This document shows positions 8,745-16,848 of a stretch of DNA of 64,000 nt, one piece after another (the stretch's first letter is position 1; the number at the start of each line of letters is the position of its first letter). The notes beneath the pieces were generated by a model. It saw nothing but the letters and a program-made list of their open reading frames with translations, had not been told where the DNA came from and did no database searches. A program made the position numbers and the translations under genes. Source of the DNA: Chitinophaga pinensis (lineage in GTDB: Bacteria > Bacteroidota > Bacteroidia > UKL13-3); assembly GCA_945870425.1 (NCBI GenBank), contig CAMBSD010000003.1:124001-188000 (forward strand), in the 5' to 3' direction.

Positions 8745-9485
8745 ATGCAAAAACAGCTCATATTTGCCTGCCTTTTTACTGGAGTTTACGATGTTAACCG
8801 ATCAGAAACATTGCCAAACAACGACTATTCATTGATTGAAAAATGGACAAATTCTATCATAGCCTTAGAACTGCATGGGGTAGTTTTTCACAATAGTTTT
8901 TCGCCTGAAATTGAAGACCGTTTTAGCAATGAATACATTACTTTTAAATATGTAAATTATGATCCCATTTATAATTTAAGTGTGTATAGATATTTTGTTT
9001 ACCACAACTTCTTATTAACTCATCAAAACCAAATAGAATCAATATTTATAACAGATATTACAGACGTGGAGGTTATTAATAATCCATTTTTACAGCCTTT
9101 GTTTTTAAACAATCCTGATGCATTATTTTGTGGTGATGAACCAACAACTCTGCAAAACGAATGGATGATGAAACATTCAACACATTTTCGAAATCAGATA
9201 TCCGAATTTTCGGCTTATGAAGAAAAATTTACAAATGAAACCTTGCTTAATTGTGGAATTGTTGGTGGTAATATACATACTATGTCAGCACTGATAAATG
9301 AATTGGTGCAATTTCATGAGCAATATAATAAAAACAATAAAACAGCTTACACAGGTGATATGGGAGCATTTAATTTTATTGTTCGAAGTAAATTCAATAA
9401 ACAACTATTTCATGGAAACCCAGTCAATACGGTATTCAAATCATATGAAATAAATAATACGGATTGTTGGTTTAGACATAAATAA
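8745..9485 (+). CDS. Uncharacterised protein, probably GT-A-like glycosyltransferase
   Basis: I do not recognise the family with certainty. The 246-residue protein is soluble and begins with a hydrophobic strand (QLIFACLFTGVYD). It has an acidic motif after a strand (IFITDITDVEVINNPF), which resembles the DxD region of GT-A glycosyltransferases, and later LLNCGIVGGN and YTGDMGAFN, which resemble donor- and acceptor-site loops of such enzymes. It begins 9 nt after the GT2 gene, so the two are likely cotranscribed. The enzymatic role is an inference from these motifs and the neighbour. Confidence 0.65.
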   Translation: MQKQLIFACLFTGVYDVNRSETLPNNDYSLIEKWTNSIIALELHGVVFHNSFSPEIEDRFSNEYITFKYVNYDPIYNLSVYRYFVYHNFLLTHQNQIESIFITDITDVEVINNPFLQPLFLNNPDALFCGDEPTTLQNEWMMKHSTHFRNQISEFSAYEEKFTNETLLNCGIVGGNIHTMSALINELVQFHEQYNKNNKTAYTGDMGAFNFIVRSKFNKQLFHGNPVNTVFKSYEINNTDCWFRHK

Positions 9486-9608
9486 TTGGATATTTGCCTT
9501 CTGTTGATGTTATTATCAAACTCCGTCAATATTGCTTTTATTCTCTTCAATAACAATATTGTATTTACCCCTTATTTCAACTAAAATTGAAGCCTCAATC
9601 AGCCTAGC

Positions 9609-10580
9609 ATGAAGTTTAAAATAAACTTTGATATAGAACCTTTGCCATCCAAAATCAATCATAAGGATGCATTGTTTTTTATAGGCTCATGCTTTGCTGA
9701 AAACATAGCCGCTAAACTATCGGATAATAAGTTTAACATCTATTCAAACCCAAATGGCATTGTATTCAATCCCTTCAGTATTTTCAATTCTTTAGCCCAT
9801 ATATGTGAGGATAAAAACTATGATGAAAATGCCTTGCTTCAATCGGATGATATGTGGTATTCTTTTCATCACCACAGTGCTATCAAGACACAAATCAAAG
9901 AAGAATTGCTAAGCAAAGTCAAAGCAATAAATAAGGAGGCTAAAGAAGCCTTAGCGCAAGCCAAACACCTTTTTATTACGATGGGTTCGGCATGGGTGTA
10001 TGAATATTTACCTCATCAGGAAATTGTAGCTAATTGCCATAAGGTGCCTCAAACACAATTTCAAAAAAGGCTGTTATCAATAATAGAAATAGTGGAAGCT
10101 TTCAATGCCATTTACCCTAAAATAAAAAAGCTTAACCCTAATATAAACATCATGCTAACGGTTAGTCCTGTTAAATACTTACGAGATGGCATTATAGAAA
10201 ATAACCTAAGTAAATCCACTCTGCTGCTAGCTGTGGATGCCATTTGTAAAACGCATTCCTTGCCCTATTTTCCTTCCTATGAAATTGTGAATGACGAATT
10301 GCGCGACTACCGCTTCTATAAAGATGATATGGCTCACCCCAGTGAAACAGCCATTCAATATGTGTGGGAAAGGTTTGTAGATACTTGTATTGCTGAAGAG
10401 TCTAAACAATTGATGCAGCAGTTGGAGGAAATAAGGAAAGCCTATCATCATCGTCCTTTTAATGAGGACAGTGCACAGCATCAAAAATTCAAAAAGTTGT
10501 TTTTACAAAAAGCAGAAGACCTTCAAAACAAGCACCCTTATCTGAGTTTGGAAGCCGAAATTTCGTATTTTTCAGTTTGA
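9609..10580 (+). CDS. GSCFA domain protein
   Basis: A 323-residue protein of the GSCFA family, named for the motif visible here as IGSCFAEN at residues 25-32. The family belongs to the SGNH/GDSL hydrolase-like folds and its substrate is unknown. Further family features are the NPNGIVFNPFSI segment, FITMGSAWVYE, LTVSPVKYLRDG and DMAHPSETAIQYVW near the C-terminus, the last carrying the Asp-x-x-His pair expected of an SGNH hydrolase. It has no signal peptide. It lies 70 nt before dnaX on the same strand. Confidence 0.9.
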   Translation: MKFKINFDIEPLPSKINHKDALFFIGSCFAENIAAKLSDNKFNIYSNPNGIVFNPFSIFNSLAHICEDKNYDENALLQSDDMWYSFHHHSAIKTQIKEELLSKVKAINKEAKEALAQAKHLFITMGSAWVYEYLPHQEIVANCHKVPQTQFQKRLLSIIEIVEAFNAIYPKIKKLNPNINIMLTVSPVKYLRDGIIENNLSKSTLLLAVDAICKTHSLPYFPSYEIVNDELRDYRFYKDDMAHPSETAIQYVWERFVDTCIAEESKQLMQQLEEIRKAYHHRPFNEDSAQHQKFKKLFLQKAEDLQNKHPYLSLEAEISYFSV

Positions 10581-10649
10581 CAATCAAATTAATAAAATTT
10601 GGGCATTATTTGTTAATGGTAAAAAAGTAAGAAAGACTATTTTGCAGCC

Positions 10650-11798
10650 ATGGAAAATTTTGTGGTTTCTGCTCGTAAGTATCGTCCGTCAAGTTTTGAC
10701 ACGGTTATAGGTCAGCAGCACATTGTACAGACATTAAAAAATGCCATTAAAAACAAGCATTTGGCTCACGCATTTTTATTTTGCGGACCACGTGGTGTGG
10801 GTAAAACCACCAGTGCACGTTTGCTTGCCAAAACCATTAATTGTAGCAATTTGTCTGCAAATACTGAAGCTTGCAACGAGTGCGACAGCTGCAAGGCATT
10901 TAATAATAACGTAAATTTTAACATCTACGAACTAGATGCGGCCTCTAATAATTCGGTTGACGATATTAGGGCTTTGGTTGACCAAGTTCGATATGCACCC
11001 CAAGGTGCGCAATACAAAATCTATATCATAGATGAGGTGCACATGCTGAGTACTGCAGCATTTAATGCATTTCTAAAAACCCTTGAAGAGCCGCCACCTT
11101 ATGCTAAGTTTATTTTAGCAACCACAGAAAAGCACAAGATCCTTCCAACCATATTATCACGCTGTCAGGTATTTGATTTTTATAGAATCAAGGTTGAAGA
11201 CGCTGTGAAGCAGTTGAAATTAATCTGCGAAAGGGAAGGGGTAACTGCCGAAGAAGAGGCCTTGCACATCATTGGTCAAAAGGCCGAAGGGGCCATGCGT
11301 GATGCGCTTTCTATTTTTGATAGGATTGTAAGTTTTTCAGGTAATAACATCACTTATAAAGATGTTATTCAAAACCTAAACATCCTTGATTACGATTATT
11401 ATTTTAAGATAACACAATACATCCTAAGCGAAGACATTCCGGCTACTTTGTTATTGTTTAATGATATTTTATCAAATGGCTTTGATGGCTTACATTTCTT
11501 AACAGGTTTGTCAGACCATTTAAGAAACCTGAGTGTTTGTAAGTTTCCCGATACGGTTAAATTGTTAGAAGTAGCCTCTTCGGTAGCTACTAAATATGCG
11601 CAACAATCACAAACAGCTAATATCAGCTTCTTGTTGAATGCCTTGAATATGCTCAACAAATGCGAGTTGGATTACAAATCAAGCAAGAACCAGAGACTTC
11701 ATGTGGAATTATGTTTGATGAAGCTATGTCATTTGAAAGGCTACACGCAATTAGAAAGCACCAATCTTGAGTTGGGGCTAAAAAAAAAAATAGTGTAA
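10650..11798 (+). CDS. dnaX: DNA polymerase III gamma subunit (zero-frame product of dnaX)
   Basis: The unshifted dnaX product is 382 residues long and serves as an ATPase subunit of the sliding-clamp loader. It has Walker A GPRGVGKT (46-53), zinc-finger cysteines in TINCSNLSANTEACNECDSC, Walker B IIDEVHML, and the sensor region LATTEKHKILPTILSRCQ. Domain III follows. The reading frame ends at TAA 11796-11798, directly after a run of 11 A at 11780-11790. The frame that continues domains IV and V lies one base back and is open through to 12424, as in the tau form. The short form therefore resembles gamma of E. coli and Thermus. Confidence 0.95.
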   Translation: MENFVVSARKYRPSSFDTVIGQQHIVQTLKNAIKNKHLAHAFLFCGPRGVGKTTSARLLAKTINCSNLSANTEACNECDSCKAFNNNVNFNIYELDAASNNSVDDIRALVDQVRYAPQGAQYKIYIIDEVHMLSTAAFNAFLKTLEEPPPYAKFILATTEKHKILPTILSRCQVFDFYRIKVEDAVKQLKLICEREGVTAEEEALHIIGQKAEGAMRDALSIFDRIVSFSGNNITYKDVIQNLNILDYDYYFKITQYILSEDIPATLLLFNDILSNGFDGLHFLTGLSDHLRNLSVCKFPDTVKLLEVASSVATKYAQQSQTANISFLLNALNMLNKCELDYKSSKNQRLHVELCLMKLCHLKGYTQLESTNLELGLKKKIV

Positions 11799-12424
11799 AT
11801 CCTAATGAGGAGCAAAGCTCAGTTCCTGCTGAGAGTTCTGTTATCGAACTAAAATCAGCAGTTGAAAGTGTTTCCATTCTAGCTGAACCTGAAACTCCCA
11901 AAATAGTTCCATCCCTTAATTCATTATTTGCAGATACCAAAAATAAGCCAAACGACCTGGTAGCATTGGCCAAACAGCGAATGGCTGAAAAGAAACAGCA
12001 AGAAGAGTCGGGCAATAGCATTGATAATAAAGTGGAAGATTCGGTACCCAATGCTGAGATAACCCAAGAGGTATTTGACATTGTGTGGCAAGCCTACTTG
12101 AAAGAACTTGATGACAAGGGAAACCGAAGGATTTCTAGCTTTATCAAAGAGCGCTCTTATGAGATTGTGGCGGGAGATAGAGTGAAACTGACCTTGTTTA
12201 GCAACCTTGAAAAAGAAATGTTTGAGGCTGAAAGACTTTTCGTTTTGCCATTTTTTAGAAGCCGTTTGAAGAACAATACCTTTGAGTTTGAATGTGAAAT
12301 TAGCAATAATAACCCCACTGAAAATAGGTTGCTAACTGCTGAGCAGAAGTTTAAACTCATGGCACAGAAAAATCCATTGTTAAGCGATTTGCAAAGGATA
12401 TTTGAATTGCAAATTGAATATTAA
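10650..12424 (+). CDS. dnaX: DNA polymerase III tau subunit, made by slippage at the A11 run
   Basis: If the ribosome slips one base back, or RNA polymerase adds one A, at the A-run (11780-11790), translation continues in the frame that reads KKKNSVNPNEEQSS and stays open to the stop at 12422-12424, giving about 591 residues. The extra part holds an acidic linker, a Lys/Gln-rich stretch near KQRMAEKKQQEE, and a folded C-terminal domain (WQAYLKELDDKGNR to the end) like tau domain V, which contacts the polymerase alpha subunit. A small hairpin (CTCAG, 6-nt loop, CTGAG) lies at 11818-11833, rather far to be a classic stimulator. A sequencing error of one A is the alternative. Confidence 0.8.
11780..11790 (+). 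promoter_or_regulatory. A11 slippery run in dnaX
   Basis: Eleven consecutive A at the exact point where the dnaX reading frame must move by -1 to give tau. The zero frame reads CTA AAA AAA AAA ATA GTG TAA. The -1 frame has no stop until 12422. In Thermus thermophilus a run of nine A in dnaX causes transcriptional slippage, while E. coli uses ribosomal -1 frameshifting on A AAA AAG. Confidence 0.8.
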
Positions 12425-12554
12425 GATACATTTCAGGTATAATATTCATTCTGAATGAACTCCAATAATTTTGATGAAAGTATTCATTTAAAGTATATTT
12501 CTAAAATTACTTTAAAATTCTGCAAAACACTTTGATAAGATTTTTGTCTTTTAT

Positions 12555-12586
12555 TTAGACTAATTACAGATAATAATTTATTTTTG
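12555..12586 (+). promoter_or_regulatory. Candidate promoter of the suf operon
   Basis: TATTTTTG at 12579-12586 is a perfect match to the Bacteroidota -7 element TAnnTTTG. TTAG at 12555-12558, 20 nt upstream, matches three of four bases of the -33 element TTTG. Transcription would start about 20-25 nt before the sufB ATG. No obvious operator palindrome for an iron or redox regulator is seen next to it. Confidence 0.6.
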
Positions 12587-12615
12587 TAGGCTAAGTCTAA
12601 AAAAGATTTACTAAA

Positions 12616-14067
12616 ATGTCTGAAAATCAAGAAGTAGATATAATTGACGAGGTTATAAGTCAAGATTACAAATACGGTTTTAGCACTGATATTGAAATGG
12701 AGACTGCTCCAATGGGTCTAAGCGAAGAGATAGTTCGTTTTATCTCAGCTAAAAAAAATGAACCCGAATGGTTGTTAGAATGGAGGCTTAAAGCTTATCG
12801 CTATTGGTTAACTTTAAAAGAACCAACATGGCAAAATTTTAGGTATCCAAAAGTCAACTATCAAGATATTATATTCTATGCTGCCCCAAAGCAAAAAATT
12901 ACCTTAGACAGTCTTGATCAAGTAGACCCTGAATTACTAAAAACCTTCGAAAAGCTTGGTATTAGCTTAACAGAGCAAAAACGATTGACAGGCGTTGCCG
13001 TTGATGCGGTGTTTGATTCAGTGTCGATTGCTACTACATTTAAAGATCAATTGAAAGAAAAAGGAGTAATTTTCTGCGCTATTAGTGAAGCTGTGCATGA
13101 ACATCCAGAATTGGTGAGAAAATATTTAGGCTCAGTAGTACCTGCAACTGACAATTATTATGCAGCTTTAAATTCAGCTGTGTTTAGTGATGGTAGTTTT
13201 GTTTACATACCCAAAGGTGTTCGTTGCCCAATGGAGCTTTCCACCTACTTTCGTATCAATGCAGAAAATACCGGTCAGTTTGAGCGGACTCTCATTATAG
13301 CTGATGATAATAGCTATGTGAGCTATCTTGAAGGTTGCACCGCACCTATGCGTGACGAAAACCAACTTCATGCGGCAGTGGTTGAATTGGTAACACACGA
13401 TCATGCTGAAATTAAATATTCAACCGTTCAAAATTGGTATCCTGGAGATAAAGAAGGCAAGGGCGGTATCTATAATTTTGTTACCAAACGCGGCATCTGC
13501 GAAGGTTCCCATTCTAAAATTAGCTGGACACAAGTTGAGACTGGTTCTGCCATCACTTGGAAGTACCCTAGTTGTATTTTGAAAGGTGATTATTCGACAG
13601 GAGAGTTCTTTTCTGTAGCTGTTACCAACAACCATCAATTGGCTGATACGGGCACTAAAATGGTTCATATCGGTAAGCATACCAAAAGTAGAATTGTGAG
13701 TAAAGGTATATCGGCTGGTAAGTCACATAACACATATAGAGGTTTGGTTAAGGTGAATAAGAAGGCTGAAAAATCTAGAAACCACACCCAGTGCGACAGT
13801 ATGTTAATTGGAGATAGAAGTGGTGCTCATACCTTTCCATATATAGAAGTAAACAACAATACTTCACAAGTGGAGCATGAGGCAAGTACTTCAAAAATTG
13901 GAGAAGATCAATTGTTTTATTGTAACCAAAGGGGCATTGGAACTGAAGAGGCAATTGGACTTATTGTAAATGGATTTTGTAAAGAGGTATTGAACCAATT
14001 ACCTATGGAATTTGCAGTTGAAGCGCAGAAGCTATTAGCAGTAAGTTTAGAGGGAAGTGTAGGATAA
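12616..14067 (+). CDS. sufB: Fe-S cluster scaffold SufB
   Basis: SufB is the main scaffold of the SufBC2D complex, on which iron-sulfur clusters are built from persulfide sulfur delivered by SufS and SufE. The 483-residue protein has the usual length and family segments: [16 protein letters not shown] near the N-terminus, [29 protein letters not shown] with the conserved Cys region, and the C-terminal [19 protein letters not shown] that forms the contact with SufD. It is the first gene of the operon sufB-C-D-(GxxExxY)-S-E-T. Its stop codon touches the first bases of a palindromic repeat that fills the gap to sufC. Confidence 0.97.
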   Translation: MSENQEVDIIDEVISQDYKYGFSTDIEMETAPMGLSEEIVRFISAKKNEPEWLLEWRLKAYRYWLTLKEPTWQNFRYPKVNYQDIIFYAAPKQKITLDSLDQVDPELLKTFEKLGISLTEQKRLTGVAVDAVFDSVSIATTFKDQLKEKGVIFCAISEAVHEHPELVRKYLGSVVPATDNYYAALNSAVFSDGSFVYIPKGVRCPMELSTYFRINAENTGQFERTLIIADDNSYVSYLEGCTAPMRDENQLHAAVVELVTHDHAEIKYSTVQNWYPGDKEGKGGIYNFVTKRGICEGSHSKISWTQVETGSAITWKYPSCILKGDYSTGEFFSVAVTNNHQLADTGTKMVHIGKHTKSRIVSKGISAGKSHNTYRGLVKVNKKAEKSRNHTQCDSMLIGDRSGAHTFPYIEVNNNTSQVEHEASTSKIGEDQLFYCNQRGIGTEEAIGLIVNGFCKEVLNQLPMEFAVEAQKLLAVSLEGSVG

Positions 14068-14187
14068 AAAGCCCCTCTAAATCTCCCCCGAGGGGGAGAC
14101 TTTTAAAAAAAGAAATTTTATGAATGAAATAGAAAAAATAGGGAATCAAACTCTCTCTCCTTTGGGGAGAGTAGGAGAGGGGCTTTT
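14067..14187. repeat. Palindromic element filling the sufB-sufC gap and entering sufC
   Basis: A perfect 12-bp outer inverted repeat, AAAAGCCCCTCT (14067-14078) and AGAGGGGCTTTT (14176-14187), encloses two inner palindromes: TCTCCCCC/GGGGGAGA at 14082-14099 and CTCTCC/GGAGAG around 14153-14170. The left end overlaps the sufB stop codon. The right end lies inside the sufC ORF, so codons 1-22 of sufC are made of this repeat. Its C-rich and G-rich arms resemble the copy at 2841-2882. Confidence 0.75.
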
Positions 14188-14950
14188 AAGCATAAAAAAT
14201 CTAAAAGCAGAAATAGAAGGTAAGAAAATTCTGAATGGAATTAACCTTGAGGTAAAAGCAGGCGAGGTACATGCCATCATGGGACCAAATGGCGCAGGTA
14301 AAAGTACTTTAAGTGCTGTGCTTGCTGGTCGTGCAGACTATGATGTGACTGAAGGTTCTGTAACCCTTGATGGCAAAGACCTATTGGACATGTCGGCAGA
14401 AGACAGAGCGCGTGAAGGTGTGTTTTTAGCTTTCCAATACCCAATCGAAATTCCGGGTGTAAGCACTACCAATTTCTTAAAAACTGCAGTAAATGAAAAA
14501 CGTAAATACCAAGGTTTAGAGCCCATGGAGGCAACTGATTTCTTGAAATTGATGCGTCAGAAAATGGAGTTTGTAGAAATGGATAAATCTTTAACATCAC
14601 GCTCATTGAACGAAGGATTTAGCGGTGGTGAGAAAAAGCGAAATGAAATTTTCCAAATGGCTATGCTTGAACCTAAATTATCTATTTTGGATGAAACTGA
14701 TTCAGGTTTGGATATTGATGCTTTAAGATTGGTATCAGAGGGAGTAAACAAATTGCGCAATAAAGACAATGCTTATATCGTAATTACCCATTACCAAAGA
14801 CTGTTGGATTATATCGTTCCGGATTTTGTGCATGTATTGTATAAAGGAAGAATTGTGAAAAGTGGAGATGCCAGTTTAGCTAAAGAGTTAGAGCTAAAAG
14901 GATATGATTGGATTAAAGCAGAAGTAGAGGCTAATGCTAAAATAATATAG
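14120..14950 (+). CDS. sufC: Fe-S assembly ATPase SufC with a repeat-derived N-terminus
   Basis: SufC is the ABC-type ATPase of the SufBC2D scaffold complex. The conserved protein begins at [13 protein letters not shown] (residue 22 on), with Walker A GPNGAGKS at 55-62, the ABC signature region [13 protein letters not shown], and Walker [13 protein letters not shown]. SufC homologues generally start two or three residues before IKNL. Here the only upstream ATG in frame is 14120, which adds about 20 residues (from MNEIEK to VGEG) encoded by the palindromic element at 14067-14187. A TTG at codon 15 is the only other upstream start candidate. The family length is about 250, so 276 fits an added tail. 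Confidence 0.95.
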   Translation: MNEIEKIGNQTLSPLGRVGEGLLSIKNLKAEIEGKKILNGINLEVKAGEVHAIMGPNGAGKSTLSAVLAGRADYDVTEGSVTLDGKDLLDMSAEDRAREGVFLAFQYPIEIPGVSTTNFLKTAVNEKRKYQGLEPMEATDFLKLMRQKMEFVEMDKSLTSRSLNEGFSGGEKKRNEIFQMAMLEPKLSILDETDSGLDIDALRLVSEGVNKLRNKDNAYIVITHYQRLLDYIVPDFVHVLYKGRIVKSGDASLAKELELKGYDWIKAEVEANAKII

Positions 14951-15008
14951 CCAAAGATTGCACTGATTACTCGGAAAAAGAATTAGTGAAATTTGTGTAA
15001 TCTGTGGC
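14950..15008. repeat. Short inverted-repeat element (CCACAGATT family) between sufC and sufD
   Basis: Starting at the G of the sufC TAG stop, an arm of about 28 nt (GCCAAAGATTGCACTGATTAC and on) faces a right arm ending GTAATCTGTGGC at 15008. The arms match at about 16 of their outer 21 positions. The element has no gene inside and looks like a short form of the element pair that encloses the GxxExxY gene at 16309-16848. Confidence 0.65.
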
Positions 15009-15022
15009 AAAAAAAGAAATAC

Positions 15023-16309
15023 ATGTTGTTAGAAAATATTAAATCAGAATACAATCAGTATAAAAACCAAGCTGAAGAAAGTGCATTCTTTCAATTGAGA
15101 GAAAAGGCATTTGCAGAATTTGATAAGAGTGGTTTTCCTACTATAAAGAATGAGGAGTGGAAATACACGAATCTAAAAAGCATTTTCGATAAAAATTTCA
15201 AAAGCACTTGTGTATCATCTGCTAGTGTTAAGAATCTTTTAGTTGATAGTTTATTTAATAGCATTAAAGCCAACAAATTGGTATTTGTGAATGGCAGCTT
15301 CAATCCAGAATTATCAAGTATTATTGAGAAGGACAGTGCTATTGTAATTTCGAATTTGGCAAAAGCAAGAAAAGAAAATACAATTGTGTTTGATGCACAT
15401 TTTGGTAATTATGCAAAGATTGAAAATGAATCATTGAACGCCATGAATACGGCTTTGATGAGTGATGGAGCTTTCGTTTATGTGCCTTCAAACAAGAAAG
15501 TTGAAAATCCAATCATCATCATAAATGTGGTTGATGCCAATGACATGAACGTATTGAGCCAACCTCGTAACCTGATAATTTTAGAAAAAAATGCAGAAGC
15601 TTGCATCGTTGAATCGTATATTTCTGTTGGGGTAAATGCCTCTTTCATCAATGTGGTGAATGAAATATATGTGAATGAAAATGCCCATTTAGAGCATTAT
15701 AAAATCCAGCAACAAACAGGTGAAAGCTATCAAAATAACTATACACAAATTTTTCAAGAGGCTAATACCAATATCAATCAAGTAACCTTAACCCTTGATG
15801 GAACAATGGTTCGCAATAATTTACATTTCTATATGAATGGCAAAAATTGTGATACACTTTTGTATGGATTGTATATTACCGAAGGTTCAAACCATATAGA
15901 TAACCATACCCGTGTTGATCATGCTATGCCTAATTGCCAGAGCAATGAATTGTATAAAGGGATCATGAAAGACAAGTCAACGGCAGTGTTTAATGGTAAG
16001 ATTATGGTTCATTTGGATGCTCAAAAAACCAATGCATACCAAAGAAATCAAAATGTATTGTTAGATCCAGAAGCTTCAATTAACACTAAGCCACAGTTGG
16101 AGATTTTTGCAGATGATGTAAAATGCACACATGGAGCAACCATTGGTCAGCTTGATGAAGAACCTATGTTTTATTTACGTAGCAGAGGCATTCCTGAAGA
16201 TGTAGCAAGAAAAATGTTATTAAATGCATTTGCTGATGACATAGCAGAAAAAATAAAAATACCAGAATTGGTAGGTTTGTTGGAACAATTAATTGAAGAA
16301 AAATTATAG
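15023..16309 (+). CDS. sufD: Fe-S assembly protein SufD
   Basis: SufD is the SufB paralogue of the SufBC2D scaffold and is needed for iron entry into the cluster. I place the start at ATG 15023 (MLLENIKSEYNQYK), which gives 428 residues. A GTG 30 nt upstream in frame falls in the repeat and adds nothing conserved. Visible family features are PTIKNEEWKYTNLKSIF, typical of SufD N-termini; the beta-helix core; THGATIGQLDEEPMFYLRSRGI, which carries the conserved His of the C-terminal SufB interface; and the ending IAEKIKIPELVGLLE. The TAG stop provides the first base of the next repeat arm. Confidence 0.95.
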   Translation: MLLENIKSEYNQYKNQAEESAFFQLREKAFAEFDKSGFPTIKNEEWKYTNLKSIFDKNFKSTCVSSASVKNLLVDSLFNSIKANKLVFVNGSFNPELSSIIEKDSAIVISNLAKARKENTIVFDAHFGNYAKIENESLNAMNTALMSDGAFVYVPSNKKVENPIIIINVVDANDMNVLSQPRNLIILEKNAEACIVESYISVGVNASFINVVNEIYVNENAHLEHYKIQQQTGESYQNNYTQIFQEANTNINQVTLTLDGTMVRNNLHFYMNGKNCDTLLYGLYITEGSNHIDNHTRVDHAMPNCQSNELYKGIMKDKSTAVFNGKIMVHLDAQKTNAYQRNQNVLLDPEASINTKPQLEIFADDVKCTHGATIGQLDEEPMFYLRSRGIPEDVARKMLLNAFADDIAEKIKIPELVGLLEQLIEEKL

Positions 16310-16336
16310 CCACAGATTACACAGATTGCACAGAAG
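16309..16336. repeat. Left inverted repeat around the GxxExxY gene
   Basis: A 28-nt arm starting at the G of the sufD stop codon, with an internal 9-nt period (CACAGATTA, CACAGATTG, CACAGA). It matches the reverse complement of 16821-16848 at 23 of 28 positions, counted by eye. Confidence 0.7.
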
Positions 16337-16381
16337 ATTTATTTCTGATTAATGTTATAATGGCAAAGTTATTTTTATAAT

Positions 16382-16795
16382 ATGTTAACTTTCGAAGAAC
16401 CTGAGGTTTTCTATGAAACCATAAAAAAGTATACCAATAAAGAGGAAACTTACAAGATCATTGGGGCTTGCATGGAAGTACATAAAAATTTAGGAAGAGG
16501 TTTTTTAGAGATTGTATATAAAGTAGCATTAGAAATTGAGTTCAAATTGCAGGATATTCCATATAAAAGAGAACAAGCTTTTGAAATAGAATATAAAGGA
16601 AAAAAGTTGAATAGGTATTATGTTGCAGATTTTATCGTGTTTGATTGTATTGTCTTAGAGTTAAAAGCTCAATCCTATGTTATTTAAGAAAATTACAAGC
16701 AAGTGATAAACTATTTGGCAGCATCAAAATTGAAAACAGGCCTACTTATTAATTTTGGAGAAGATTCTTTAAAGTTTAAACGAGTAGTTTTATAA
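16382..16795 (+). pseudogene. GxxExxY protein gene interrupted by an in-frame stop
   Basis: Residues 1-101 match the GxxExxY family (GACMEVHKNLGRGFLEIVY, then YVADFIVFDCIVLELKA). The frame stops at TAA 16685-16687, but the same frame goes on with ENYKQVINYLAASKLKTG and GLLINFGEDSLKFKRVVL to a second stop at 16793-16795. That continuation is the family's normal C-terminus, in the right place and without a frame change. So one codon, read without the stop, would restore a protein of about 137 residues. The family's function is unknown; the fold is thought to be nuclease-like. The gene sits inside the suf operon between two inverted repeats, so it looks inserted. Confidence 0.8.
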
Positions 16796-16820
16796 CATAA
16801 TAAAATTTTTTATCGAAAAT

Positions 16821-16848
16821 ATTCAGTGTAATCAGTGAAATCTGTGGC
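16821..16848. repeat. Right inverted repeat around the GxxExxY gene; supplies the sufS start
   Basis: The 28-nt arm ends in AATCTGTGGC and is the inverted partner of 16309-16336. Two GTG codons lie in it, at 16835 and 16844, both in frame with sufS. Since no ATG precedes the conserved SufS sequence, translation of sufS most likely begins within this repeat. Confidence 0.7.

Noticed and set aside
11653-12081. A 142-codon antisense ORF over the tau part of dnaX
   Set aside because: The plus strand in the -1 frame encodes a sensible tau C-terminus through the same region. The antisense protein is Ser/Leu/Cys-rich, as expected of a shadow frame.
14993-15022. Upstream GTG start for sufD adding ten residues
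   Set aside because: It falls in the CCACAGATT repeat, and the added residues are not conserved. ATG 15023 fits SufD N-termini.
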